DNA of 64,000 bases from Ottelia alismoides. Lineage: Eukaryota > Streptophyta > Magnoliopsida > Alismatales > Hydrocharitaceae. The notes under the pieces were generated by a model. That model was not told the origin of the DNA and made no database searches. It saw only the letters and a list, made by a program, of their open reading frames with translations. Numbering within the stretch: position 1 is the stretch's first letter; each line of letters begins with the position of its first letter. This document shows positions 22,901-33,719 of this stretch, piece by piece. The stretch spans positions 434,001 through 498,000 of the forward strand of contig JAZKJV010003133.1 in assembly GCA_037367405.1 (NCBI GenBank), read 5' to 3'. Both the position numbers and the translations under genes were made by a program.

Positions 22901-24384
22901 GCAACAACGTATAGATCGGTTTTCTTTGATTGATTGTGATCTTATCTGTCTACATTTTTGCTTTCTTTATTTGCTTTGTTTTGATATATTGTCTGAGTTG
23001 TCTAACCCCTTCTCTTTGTTGACTTTGTGCGAGGTACCGTAGATCGAGGGAGGCGCTCTACCCTAGGCACCTGCGCACCCACGTGAAGCCGACTTCGGCC
23101 TGCTATCCCTGCACGAAGAAGATTTAGAGAGATTTTAGAGATTTAGCTCCATTTCCTTTCTTGCAAATATTGGTGTAATTTAAGTGAGAGAGAGACAATT
23201 GAATTGTAACTTAAATAGGACTTGGACACTTCTACACTTCACGAGGTCCATTTCCCGAGGGATTGTTCCCTTGGGGGCCTCGTCCGTTTTTGCGGTTTTC
23301 TCACCGTTTTTATTTTATTCGACTTTTCTTTTGTTTTGATTCACGTGGATTTAGCCCCTAGATTTAGGAGTTTTTGTTGATTGTGACGTAATTAGCTAAG
23401 GCCCTGCACTTAATATCTTGCATGCACCTATAGACCGTAATTGGACTTAGCTAAAACTTATTTTAAAAGTTTTTTGACTTGGATTAGAGACCACATGCCG
23501 AGAGAGGTCGTATACAACGCGTGCAGGTTCCACTGTGGTGGACACCGATCGGACTCCAAGACCGAACTCTGGTTTCTCTTCCTAGTTGATGGCTACTTGT
23601 GCTTCACGATTAATAGAAATTTCTCATCTAGGGATGGTTTTCCTCGTGCATCATATAGGTAGTTTAATTTTTGTCTTTAAATTTATGCGCGGATCACCCT
23701 GCATGTAGAGTGTTGAAGCAAGGTACGCATTTCTAACTATGCATGCAACATTGTGTTTGATCGCACATCGACTTTTCCGACTTCCTCCCCCGTTTTATTG
23801 GACTCAAAATAACCAAGGAAATTAGAAAATTTGTTAGGCATTGCTTTTATACAGAAAAATACTAAAAAAAGTGATAACAATAAAATTGGGACTGCTAATG
23901 CAAACTTGACCCTAAAACTCACCTCACTCAAATTTTTTTTGTCTTGGGGAGAGTAACCCCTCCTTGATTGATTTATCTGCAGCGAGAGAGTGACCCGCAC
24001 ACTAGGATAGAGCCATACCTGAACTCTTCTCAGACTACTGCTCTAGGGTTAGTCGTTCTCCAGTGAGGATCTCTCCGGTAACCGGTAAAGCGGACCGTGA
24101 CGTCCTTAACAGAGTGAATTGATCGGGTAGCCGATAAACGGTCCGCAATTCATACTGGCTGGGAAAGATCTAGCTTTAGATCAGGACAGTCTCCTAAGAG
24201 CATCGGGTTCCTACCAGCTCGCTTAATCGCTCTGATAGATTGATTGATCATCTAAATAAAATTGAAAAGATTATCAACCGAACCTTCACGGTCATCATCT
24301 CAAGCATATGTAGGTGAACTGTGGGGTTTGTTTTCACATCTTGTTTGCATTCCAGATCTCATCCTCGCTTTTCTCTTGATCACG
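22901..24384 (+). other. Element B untranslated leader
   Basis: About 1.5 kb before the gag ATG. It shares blocks with the leader of element A, including GTGCGAGG...GGAGGCG near the start, ATTAATAGAAATTTCTCATCTAGG (in part), CATGTAGAGTG, and the GGGGAGAGTAACCCC stem-loop at 23946-23960. The frames at 23441-23662 and 23737-24000 have no protein support. Confidence 0.65.
23946..23960 (+). promoter_or_regulatory. Conserved leader stem-loop (element B)
   Basis: Identical to the GGGGAGAGTAACCCC element at 13841-13855 in element A; see that entry for the proposed packaging role. Confidence 0.5.
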
Positions 24385-26530
24385 ATGATGGGAAGGAGAT
24401 CCCTTAGGCCACGTCTGGTGGCACCGCTATCGAGCACTCCTTCCTATTTATCTAGGTCGGATTCGAGGAGTTTAGACCTACTCTCCGAGCCTGAGTTTAC
24501 GTCCACCCTGTTCCCCCTTGACCACCCTTCTTCTTCTATCAGTCATGTGGTCTCAGTGTTTAGTGCATCACAGAGTCCCGAACATTTGACGGCACATGAG
24601 ATGGGTACTTTTGCCTTCGCAGAAACCCCGGACATGGCCAGCAGTGAGGGGCGTCCAGATGAGCAGGGACAACCTTCGTATGTATATGATCAGACTGCCA
24701 TAAACAATTCACTGTTAGCATCCATAAAAACCATGCAGAGACAGATCAGAGATCAGGGAGCCTTCATGGGTGACATAATGAGAGAGCTGGCACAGATGCG
24801 AGAGGATAGAGGAGAAAGACCCGAGGCCGGTGGAGAGATACCAGAAGCAGGCGGCAGAGCAGGAGAAGACCCTCACCAGGAGGGGCCACCACCGAGGACC
24901 ATGAGACAGTTGCATAACCCGGATGCAACCCTCACTCACCGATGGATCCAGCTTCCTTCCATAGTCAGGACTTCGAGCTTCCCCCCAGACCATCTAGTTG
25001 TTGCCCAAGTTTCATGGGATGACCACCGAGGAGCCTCATCTCCATCTGCAGGAGTTTGAGATGATTTGTAGCACTATCCACGACAGACTAGTGGACGAGG
25101 ACACTATAAAGAGGATTGCCTTCCCGTTCTCATTAGCTGACAGAGCAACCTATTGGATGAAGCATCTAGGAAGGTACATCACTTCTTGGGGGCAGCTCCG
25201 GACCGAGTACTTGAACAAGTATTATCCACTCGATCGGGCCAACGTAGCACGAGCTGTGATTGACAACTTCACTATGATGCCAAATGAGTTGTTCCATGAG
25301 GCTTGGGATCGATTTAGAGAGCTCATTGACCGGTGTCCACATCACGAGATATCCAAGCCCAACCTTATTCAGAGTTTCTTTTGTGGGCTGACACCGGAGC
25401 TGCAGGGGCTTGTGAATGCCTCTTGTGGTGGGTCCTACTTTTCCAAGGGTGAAGACGAGGTTTGGGCCATCTATGAAGGGATGGCAGAGAACTCAACAGT
25501 AATGACCCAAGCCCGAGTCTACACACAGCCAAAGATCCCACCACAGGCAATTTCATATCAGAGGATTGCACGAATCGATGTCGGTACCCACACTCCATCA
25601 GCAATAGCAACGCACGCTGAATCCGCCGCGGCAACATGGAGATCATTAGCGAGAAGTTGGACCGCATCGAGATCCTTGAGAAGAAGCAGAGTCAAGGTCT
25701 TGAACAGATGGACCAGTTGACGAAGACCATGAGTAACCTGAAGACCTAGATCTTATGCATTCAGGAGGCACAAACGTCCACCCAGCAGCCTCCTAGGTCA
25801 CGTGCTGATCCCAGCAGTAACAGCTCCACCCAGCCCTCTACCACATACTGCCAGGTTCACCACATCCAGGTAGAGCCGGTCCAGCAGCTACAGAACTACC
25901 CAGCACCGCCACCATCTCAGGACACTCAGATGGTGGTCTACCAGTCGGATCAGCCATTGGAAGTTCTTCCTCCACCACCCTTCGAGCAGGAGCCGTTGAT
26001 GGAAGTCAATGGGATATGGTACAACCGGTACCCACAACAGGTCGGGATCTGTCGCGATCACCCCGGATTCTGTTGGACCAATGGAGGCACCTCATCCCAA
26101 CAACAATCTCCCGCTCAGGGAACTCAGAACAGCCAGCAACAACAGCCCTATCACTCACAGCAGCAGTACCGGCAGGGTCCTCATCCCTCTTATCAGGGAC
26201 AACAATGGAGGCAGCGACAACAGCCTCACCAACCATACTCCCAGCCTCCCCCTCACTATTCACAGTAGCAGCAGCAACAGCCTCATTTCCAGCATGGGAA
26301 CACTTCCAGTTCTTCGGTACATGCCTTCGAGAACCTAGATCTTGATGACCTCGCCCGCTTGCTCTCCGAACAGCAGGCATCCTTCCGGCGGGAAATGGAT
26401 GAGTTCCGGCAGGAGATGAGGGATATCATCAAGGGTAAGGCCGCCATACCAGCACAAATCGAGCCTAATCCGAACAATCTGAAAAGGAAATCTGAGCAGG
26501 TATAGTCTTCAGAGGATACCACTCCTAGTG
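24385..26530 (+). pseudogene. gag: Element B gag (capsid) pseudogene
   Basis: Gag forms the virus-like particle around retrotransposon RNA. The chosen start is ATG 24385 (MMGRRSLRPRL), in frame with a preceding non-ATG stretch. The N-terminal part includes a helical segment (SIKTMQRQIRDQGAFMGDIM) and a Glu/Gly-rich linker. After a frameshift near 24980 comes the retrotransposon-gag capsid domain (about 25000-25500): LPKFHGM...HLHLQEFEMIC, then ATYWMKHL, WGQLRTEYLNKYYP, and FHEAWDRFRELIDRCPHH. This spacing is typical of Athila gag. A second shift near 25600 leads to NMEIISEKLDRIEIL, then a Gln/Pro-rich tail (25930-26268) and LARLLSEQQASFRREMDEFR. In-frame stops lie at 25747 and 26266. No CCHC knuckle is visible. 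Identification is firm; the gene cannot make an intact protein. Confidence 0.88.
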
Positions 26531-27185
26531 ACTCTTTGCATTACATGTCTTCTTCTATGTTTGATGCTGATTTCATGATGACTAGGAGCGGTAGGATGCC
26601 AGCCGGCGGTGCCTCGTCTGAGCGACTACCACACGAGGAACCAGGTGCACCAGACGAGGAGAGTAGCTGTGCTGATACCACTGATGATGTTGATGACGGT
26701 GTGCTGATGCCACAAAGGATAGAGATCCAGTTGACGGTACTAAGGTCGTCATTACTCCAGATACAGGTGGTTGTGCTGATGCCACCATTTCACTTGATGT
26801 TGAGATAGAGCACGGTGTTGATGTTGCGAAGACAGATGTCGTGGGTTGTACTGATGCCATCACTTCTTTTCCTAGTGTGCTTCCATCTGTTGTGTTGCCA
26901 CCTTTTGTATCTTAGGATTGTGGTAACAAGAAAAAGACCAAAAACATGAATAAAGGAAAGGTTTCTTTATCTACTTCGAGTCCATATGTGTTGCATGATG
27001 ATCTTTGTATGGATTCCATTCCCTTACAGGTATAGGAAACTCTTTTAACCCTCCATCTGAGGAGGCTCCTACCATCCCCTTCCCTCAAGCACTCCGCTTG
27101 GCGAAGGGGAATAAAAAAGAAAATCCAAAAAAGACTCATCAGTTAGAGTTCAGCAACCAGATGATTGATAGATTTCAGATTTAGC
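26531..27185 (+). pseudogene. Gag-protease linker of element B
   Basis: Broken linker with acidic, Thr/Asp-rich repeats: 'SCADTTDDVDDG', then in another frame 'GCADAT' and 'GCTDAI', which look like a short degenerate repeat. A segment EFSNQMIDRFQI before a stop at 27182 leads into the protease part. No known domain; position between gag and pol is the only guide. Confidence 0.5.
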
Positions 27186-28354
27186 CGACTCTACAGGAGG
27201 CACTAGAGCACATCCCCTTCTTCCAAAAGAACTTGAGAGAGAAGACTACCGCACGCAGGAAGAGGAGGAACCACAGAAGAGAGACCCATGTGCTCACCTG
27301 TGCTACATGCTTTGCCATTCAGAACCAACTGTCAGCCAAGAAACCTGATGCAGGAGCTCCCTATGTCAGATGCAAGATTCAAGAGCATTATTTTGATCGT
27401 ACTCTATTAGACAGTGGCTCTTCTATCAACCTCCTTCCAACATCCTTACTTGACAGATTCGAGTTTTTCCCTCTCCATCGGAGTAGGACGGTCCTTCACT
27501 TTACTGATAGGTCTATTAAGAGGCCGAAGAGGTTGTTGAGAGACGTGGTCATTACCATTCAGGGCTTGAAATTTCCCATGGACTTTGTTGTATTGGACAT
27601 GGAGATCCCTGAGTCGGTGATAGATACCCCCATCATACTTGGATGTCCATTCTTGGCCACAGCCAAGGCGGTATCCGACCATGATAGTGGGAAGGTGTAG
27701 TTTCGCGTAGAGGGTGATAGTACACAAATAGAGACGATCGACGAGACCAAAGCGTAAGATTCAACATGCTCAGAGTAGTTCAGTGACACAGAGCAGATGA
27801 CAGAGGCAGCGCAAGACGTCCACTAGGAGTGTGACTTTGTGATGACCGACGATGAAGCAATTAGGGCAGATCCAGTAGCACAAGCCCTCGCCTTGCCCAC
27901 ATATTCAACATACTTACAACTTATGGCAGTCGAGAGTTTGGAGAGCACACCCCTTGCAGAGGACACATTAGAGGCCGAAAGATGCGGGCTGAGTGGTGAA
28001 GTAGAGTTTCATTCATGTTCTTCTAATTCAGATCCCCCGGATTCAGACATTGATTAGGATGACTTTGATGATTACTTGCCATGTCTGATTCCTTCTGAAC
28101 CGAAAGCTAGGACAGAGAGCGAGCCAGCACAGTTTACAGATATTCCAGCATGGTTCCCTTCGTTAGATTTTCACGATCAACGAGAGTTCTCTCATGCATA
28201 TCTGGTAGCCTTCACTCAGACATATCAAAAGTTAGATTTGCCAGCTCCCAGTTATCCAGAATTGAAGCCCTTACCGCAGTCGCTGAAGTATAGATTCCTT
28301 GCGGGTGAGCCAAATATGCACCCAGTCATTATCTCAGCAGACTTGACTGGAGAG
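27186..28354 (+). pseudogene. pol (protease): Element B aspartic protease and protease-RT linker
   Basis: The protease matures the Gag-Pol polyprotein. The frame open from 27186 reads LQEALEHIPFF..., then a basic stretch (TTARRKRRNHRR), and the retropepsin core LLDSGSSINLLP near 27407-27442 with the active-site DSG intact, and the second signature IILGCPFLATA near 27631. Stops follow at 27698, 27756 and 27777, then an acidic linker (27839-28057 and 28076-28354) with the same frame throughout. It includes DIPAWFPSLDFHDQREFSHAYL, which I do not recognise beyond its position upstream of RT. The protease core itself is unbroken; the linker stops separate it from RT. Confidence 0.85.
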
Positions 28355-29655
28355 TAAGAATCTCATTTGATGGAAGTTCTTGAAAGAAACTGTAAGGCAA
28401 TAGGATGGAGTATAAATGATCTCCAGGGGATTAGTCCGGCTCTGTGCTCCCACCATATCTACCTCGAAGAAACCGCCAAGCCCTCGCGTGAGTTCCAGCG
28501 ACGGCTGAACCCAAATCTTCGTGATGTGGTCATGAAGGAAATATCAAAATGGTGGAGCGCTGATTTTATCTACCCCATCTCCGATTCCAAGTGGGTTAAT
28601 CTATTACATGTGGTACCCAAGAAGACGGGTATCACTACAGTTGTGAGTGAGTCTAGAGAGGAGATAGCTACCCAGGTGCCCACTTCTTGGAGGGTCTGTG
28701 TGAACTACAGATGATTGAATCTAGCCACCAAGAAGGATCATTTCCCACTGCCATTCATTAATCATATTATCGAGAGGCTAGCTGGGAAGAGTCACTACTA
28801 TTTTCTTGATGGATACTCCGGCTATAACCAAGTGGCCATTGCGCCCGAAGACTAGGACAAAACAACATTCACCTGTCCATTTGGGACATATGCTTTTAGT
28901 CGAATGCCTTTTGGTTTGCGTAACGCCCCAGCGACATTCCAAAGATGCATGTTGTCCATCTTCTAGGACATGGTGGGTGATTTCTTAGAGGTCTTCATGG
29001 GTGATTTCTTGGTCTACGGCGATGAGTTTGATGCTTGTCTTGACTGCCTAGATCGTGTGCTCCGACGTTGCATTGAGGTCAATCTAGTCTTGTCTTGGGA
29101 GAAGAGTCACTTCATGGTGACTCAAGGGATGGTCTTGGCCATATCATCTCAAATAGGGGCATGGAGGTTGATCCGGCTAAGGTGGATATCATCAGAAAAC
29201 TCAATCCACCGTCCAATCTACGACAGTTGTGGTCGTTTCTAGGGCATGTCGATTTCTACCGATGGTTCATTTAGGACTTCAGTCGTATTGCCCGACCGCT
29301 TACTGATTTGCTGATGAAAGACACCGAGTTCATTGTAGATGATAAGTGTCTTGCGTCGTTCGAGACTCTCAAGAATCTAGTTGTCGAGGCTCCTGTCCTT
29401 CAGCCACCCGATTGGTCTCTCCCATTTGAGATCATGACAAATGCTTCTGATTTTGCCGTAGGGGTTGTGCTTGGACAGAGGAGGGATGGATTGCCATATG
29501 CCATTCACTATGCTAGCCGGACTTTGGATGCCACTCAGCGGAATTACACTGTGATTGAGAAGGAGTTGCTAGCTGTAGTCTTTGCTTTGGATAAGTACAG
29601 ATCATATATTTTGGGATCAAGAGTGACTATCTTTACATATCACACCGCCATCTGA
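28355..29655 (+). pseudogene. pol (RT-RNase H): Element B reverse transcriptase and RNase H, inactivated
   Basis: RT and RNase H copy the element RNA to DNA. The reading is clearly Athila-type Ty3/gypsy: IYPISDSKWV, VVPKKTG, WRVCVNYR, then [48 protein letters not shown], and TNLVL-like ending before LGHIIS. Stops lie at 28355 (TAA), 28712 (TGA), 28853 (TAG), 28964 (TAG), 29272 (TAG) and 29653 (TGA); one base is lost near 29132. The catalytic FMDD box is FMGD at 28994-29005. RNase H follows from about 29425: its first catalytic Asp is Asn (NASD, codon 29440-29442), the Glu of EKELLAV is kept, and the third motif TDH reads TYH. Most stops are one C-to-T step from CAG or CGA. Confidence 0.92.
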
Positions 29656-29661
29656 TACCTT

Positions 29662-31148
29662 ATGGAAAAGAAGGATGCCAAAGCTCGCCTAAACAGATGG
29701 ATCCTTCTGCTCCAAGAGTTTGATATTGAGATTAAGGATAAACTTGGAGTTAAGAATGTGGTGGCAGATCACATCTCCCGATTGGAGAACCTTGAGGAAT
29801 ATGAGCCCATTGCACCTATCACTGAGACATTTCCAGATGAGGCAATTCTTGCTATTGCCTCACTCCCATGGTACGCTGACATCGTGAACTATCTTGTTGC
29901 TAAGACAGTTCCACAAGGTTGGCCCAGGCAGCGACTTGAGACCTTCCTTGCGAAGGCCAAGTCATACCATTGGGAGGATCCCGTCCTTTATCATGAAGGA
30001 GGGGATAGTATCTGGAGGAGGTGTATTCCTCAAGAAGAGCAGCATAGCATCCTCACCTACTACCACAAGCTTGAGGTAGGAGGACATCATTCTGGGAGAC
30101 GGACAACACAGAAGATGTTCCAATCCGACCTTTGGTGGCCTACTCTCTTCAAGGATTCAGACGAATTCGTGAAGAGATGTATTGACTGTCAGAAGATGGG
30201 TACTTGCGGACAGAGAGATATGATGCCCATGCAGCCCATTCACTTTTGTGAGATTTTTGACGCATGGGGCATTGATTTCATGGGACAATTTCCTAAGAGT
30301 CAGGGGTTTGAGTACATTCTGCTTGCTATAGACTATGTGAGTCGTTGGGTCGAGGCCATCCCCGCCCGAACCGTAAATGCCAAGACTGTGTGTCGATTTT
30401 TGAGGAAAAATATCATTTTACGGTTCAGGGTACCTAGAGTTCTGATTTTAGACGGGGGGTCTCACTTTATCAACGATAAGGTAAGGGCCCTTGCAGATGA
30501 GTTCAGCATTGACCATCGTGTGGCCACTCCATGTCACCCTCAGACTAATGGTCTTGATGAAGTATCGAACTTGGAGATCAAGACTATTTTACAGAAGGTA
30601 GTACATCCAGACCGAAAGGATTGGTCACAACTTTTGGACTCGGTCTTGTGGGCCAATCGAACTTCCTTCAAGACACCATTAGGGACATCTCCCTTTCATC
30701 TCGTCTATGGCAAGCCGTGCCACTTGCCAGTGGAAATCAAGCATAAGTCACTATGGGCAGTTACAGAGCTATTATTGGATCTCGAGAGTATAGGAGAACA
30801 GAGGAAAGAAGAGTTGGCAGCCCTGGAGGAACTGAGAGATACAACCTTTTCGAGTAGCCTACAGTACAAGGAAAAGTGAAGATATGTCACGATTCTCATA
30901 TCAGCCATAAAAAGTTTGAGCCTGATCAGCGTGTATGGTTGTTTAATTCCAAGCTGAAATTATTTCTAGGGAAGTTACATAGTAAATGGAAAGGTCCTTA
31001 TGTGGTCAAAAAGGTACATGACAATGGCAGCATTGATATATCTGAGTTGTCATCTTCCTGTACCTTTCGGGTTAACAGTCAGCGCCTGAAACCATATCTA
31101 GATCACGATCCGCCGACCGTTGACGTTGCCCCCATTCATTTGGTATGA
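29662..31148 (+). pseudogene. pol (integrase): Element B integrase, nearly intact
   Basis: Integrase inserts the DNA copy. A 405-codon open frame (29662-30879) starts in the RNase H/integrase connection (KKDAKARLNRWILLLQEFDIEI). It carries the HHCC zinc-binding domain (His135, His142, Cys173, Cys176 of this frame) and the catalytic core with Asp205 (WGIDFMG), Asp264 (ILDGGSHF) and Glu300 (NGLDEVSN), a D-D-35-E arrangement. The C-terminal domain continues after a frameshift near 30870 in 30876-31148: KICHDSHISHKKFEPDQRVW, LFNSKLKLF and LHSKWKGPYVV, the GPY/F module. There is no chromodomain, as expected for Athila. It is the best-preserved part of element B, but the stop and the frameshift separate it from the rest of pol. 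Confidence 0.92.
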
Positions 31149-31286
31149 GGTGTGCTCTGAGACTCATCTCACTTGCACCTCATACATGCGTATCACTTCC
31201 ATCTTCCACTGTATAGATCCATATGTCCATATCATTCATTCATTCTCCCGTTATGTCTGCCACCCCGTCGTCATCTTATGATTTTG

Positions 31287-31784
31287 CTATACTTAGGATA
31301 CACCTTGTCCGAAGTATAGGGTGGTGCACACACTGAGCTGTGATCTGTTTATTCTCTTTTCTTCTTTTCTTCTTTTCCTTTCCTATCTTCTTTATCTATC
31401 AAAAAGGTGTCTCCACTTGTAGACAGGCTTCTATACTTAGGACGTACCTTGTCCTAAGTATAGGGGGGTGTGCACCCCGAGTTTTCATTCTTTTCGATCC
31501 TCTCCATTATCTCCTCTTCTTGTCTATACTTAGGGACATCTTACCCTAAGTATAGGGGGAGACAATCTGAGCACGATCTGTTCGCTCCCACCCTTGACCC
31601 TCCCTACTTTGTGTACAATCTGCTATACTTAGGATTATTTGATCCTAAGTATGGGGGGATGGCCAACTTCTCATTTGTTCATTCATCTCTTTATTCATTT
31701 ATTCCTTAGATTTTCCTATACTCAGTACGAGATGTCTTCTCTTTTCTCTCTGATCTATGAGGACATAGCTCAAGCTAAGTATAG
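31287..31784 (+). repeat. Hairpin / polypurine array of element B (5 units)
   Basis: Five inverted repeats of the CTATACTTAGG / CCTAAGTATAG type, most followed by a run of Gs: 31287-31319 (one mismatch), 31431-31463 (13-bp perfect stem, 7-nt loop), 31524-31555 (12-bp perfect stem), 31623-31654 (13 bp with one G-T pair; its inner arms and loop GGATTATTTGATCC are identical to a unit of element A) and 31716-31784 (long-arm type enclosing about 20 nt). The array starts 140 bp after the end of pol. Order and type of units correspond to those of element A, with one extra unit of the first type. Confidence 0.92.
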
Positions 31785-33706
31785 GGGGGTCGTATATATT
31801 GTGTATATACTTAAGCCATAACTCGTATTTTCATATTTTTATTAATAATATGGCTAATAACACAAATTAAATTCATTAAAAACCTTAATAAAAAGATGTT
31901 GATCATCCCTCAAATTCTTTTTGTATTTACTGATTAATAAATCAGGTGAAATTATTTTTTGTAAAATGTGAAAAATAGTTTAAAAATCTGTGTGAAAAAT
32001 ATTTTGAAAGCTATTTGGAAATGTTTTATTACATGTTTTCAACCTTTGTAAAAAATATTTGGTGTGAACTTTTATTTTTCTTTGTGTGAAATAAAATGTT
32101 TGGAAAACTATTTGCAAATGGTTTGAAAAATGGTTGCAAAAACTTTTTGAAAAATCTATATATACTGTTTGAAAAACCTTTGCAAAATGATTTTCAAATG
32201 TATGTACATGTTTGTAAAATTGTTTGTAAAAATTATTTTGAACTATTGTCTTCAAAAATTATTTGAAAAACCTTTTCAAATAAGTTTTAGGAATATATAC
32301 ATCCCAACAAAATTCATTATATATACCTATAAAATTGACCACCTCCCCTTGTAAATTCTTAAAATCTATTTCTTGTAAATATAAGAAGCTTTTCCGTGTA
32401 AATATTGGTACCTAGTTTTTAGCCAAACCTTTTATTTTCAAAAATACCAAAAACATTTGAAAAATCTTTTTAAAAAACCAAAAAATGCATATGCATCATC
32501 TTTTACAAAAATCCATGAAAAGTTCAAAATCTTTGAAAAATGCATCACAAAAATATTTCCTGCATAGCATTTGTATTTTTCGGATTGAGTTTGATAGTTG
32601 AAAAAGTCTAAATAAAATTCGGATATTGGAGCTTGATTGGACCTTAAAATCTACCTAATTAACAGGAACCTTATAGGATCTGGAATTGAGGTACTTCAGG
32701 TCTAGTTGACTTAATTCTTTGAGGATCACGAGACTTGGTTCAATGGATTCTTGATTGCCTAAGTAGAGTATTTCGGAGCACACACACAACTCTTGTTGAT
32801 AATGAACAAACATGGACACCTGCACCTTTCACATGGCTCAACTCAGTTGGAGTGGTGAGGGGGTTGGATTTGCCGGTATGAGACGTACACAAGTGGAAAC
32901 ATTTGTCCTCCTCTAGGGGGGAAGTGCACCCCAACCCGTCCGGTGATGAGGAATTCTAAAGACAGGAGAGTGTGGGCTGCGATAAAGCTTCAAAAGAGGG
33001 ATAGTCTACTGGCTCAAGAGGAAAAACTCCTTATGTAAATGCTGATGTATATAGTATTTCAAAAAAAACTCCAAAAAGTGGGTAGGCATGTAAATAAAAA
33101 TAAAATACCTGCCGGAGTGTACATATGTTGTATAGTCAATAAGCAAGCTTGAGTTCCAAAGACATATCATGTGAGCCTACAGCTGGATGACTTGACTCTA
33201 CTGGTCTTGCATCCTAGGATAGGTAGCTACACTAGCTACCGTCCATTCTTCTCTTCACCCCCTCCTCTTGAGCTGGTTGCCACTTGAACTTAGAAGGGAA
33301 TACCCTCCTCCTCGAGGAAGGATTTATTGGACTGGGGAATCATTGGGTTGTTATACTGGAGAAGTTAGTCTCTTTGTCATTCTAGTTGGGGAGAGCCACC
33401 ATCACTTACACTGTACGAGTTAGATTCAAAGTCGTAAGGGTTTGAGTATGAGTTGAAATATTTCTAACCTGGCTATTGAGGGGACTTGAGCAGAGTTTTG
33501 GGATTCTCGAAGGCTGTTGGATTTCAAATCTGATTCCCATTAAGGTTCCAACCGCACTAAAATTCCAAAGGTCTGAGTTAGGCTCCAAACTTTGTTTTGT
33601 GAAGGCAAGTTTGATAATTAAATTTAATCCATCTTTCTTCTTTTTCTTTTCTTTGTTTTTCTTTCTACTCTTATTGCATAAGTGTTTGCTAAGGACTAGT
33701 AAAGGC
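31785..33706 (+). other. Element B 3' non-coding region
   Basis: No gene. At about 31960-32290 there is a degenerate array of TTTGAAAAA/TTTGCAAA/TTTGTAAA words spaced irregularly by 15-25 bases. From about 32600 the sequence is homologous to element A's 3' region (GGAGCTTGATTGGACCTTAA and others). A perfect stem-loop GGTAGCTA-CAC-TAGCTACC lies at 33222-33240, matching an imperfect one in A at 17445-17463. No env-like reading frame is seen. Confidence 0.65.
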
Positions 33707-33719
33707 AAGTATAGGGGGA
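33707..33719 (+). promoter_or_regulatory. Polypurine tract of element B
   Basis: AAGTATAGGGGGA abuts the 3' LTR start TGATGAATCC. The same AAGTATAGGGGG string forms the 3' arm and G-run of most hairpins in the upstream array. Confidence 0.9.

Noticed and set aside
28806..28988. 60-codon frame within RT
   Set aside because: Shadow frame; the true RT frame, read through stops, gives the conserved motifs.
31149..33706. env-like gene of element B
   Set aside because: No long frame, signal peptide or membrane segment; homologous non-coding blocks and hairpins fill the region.
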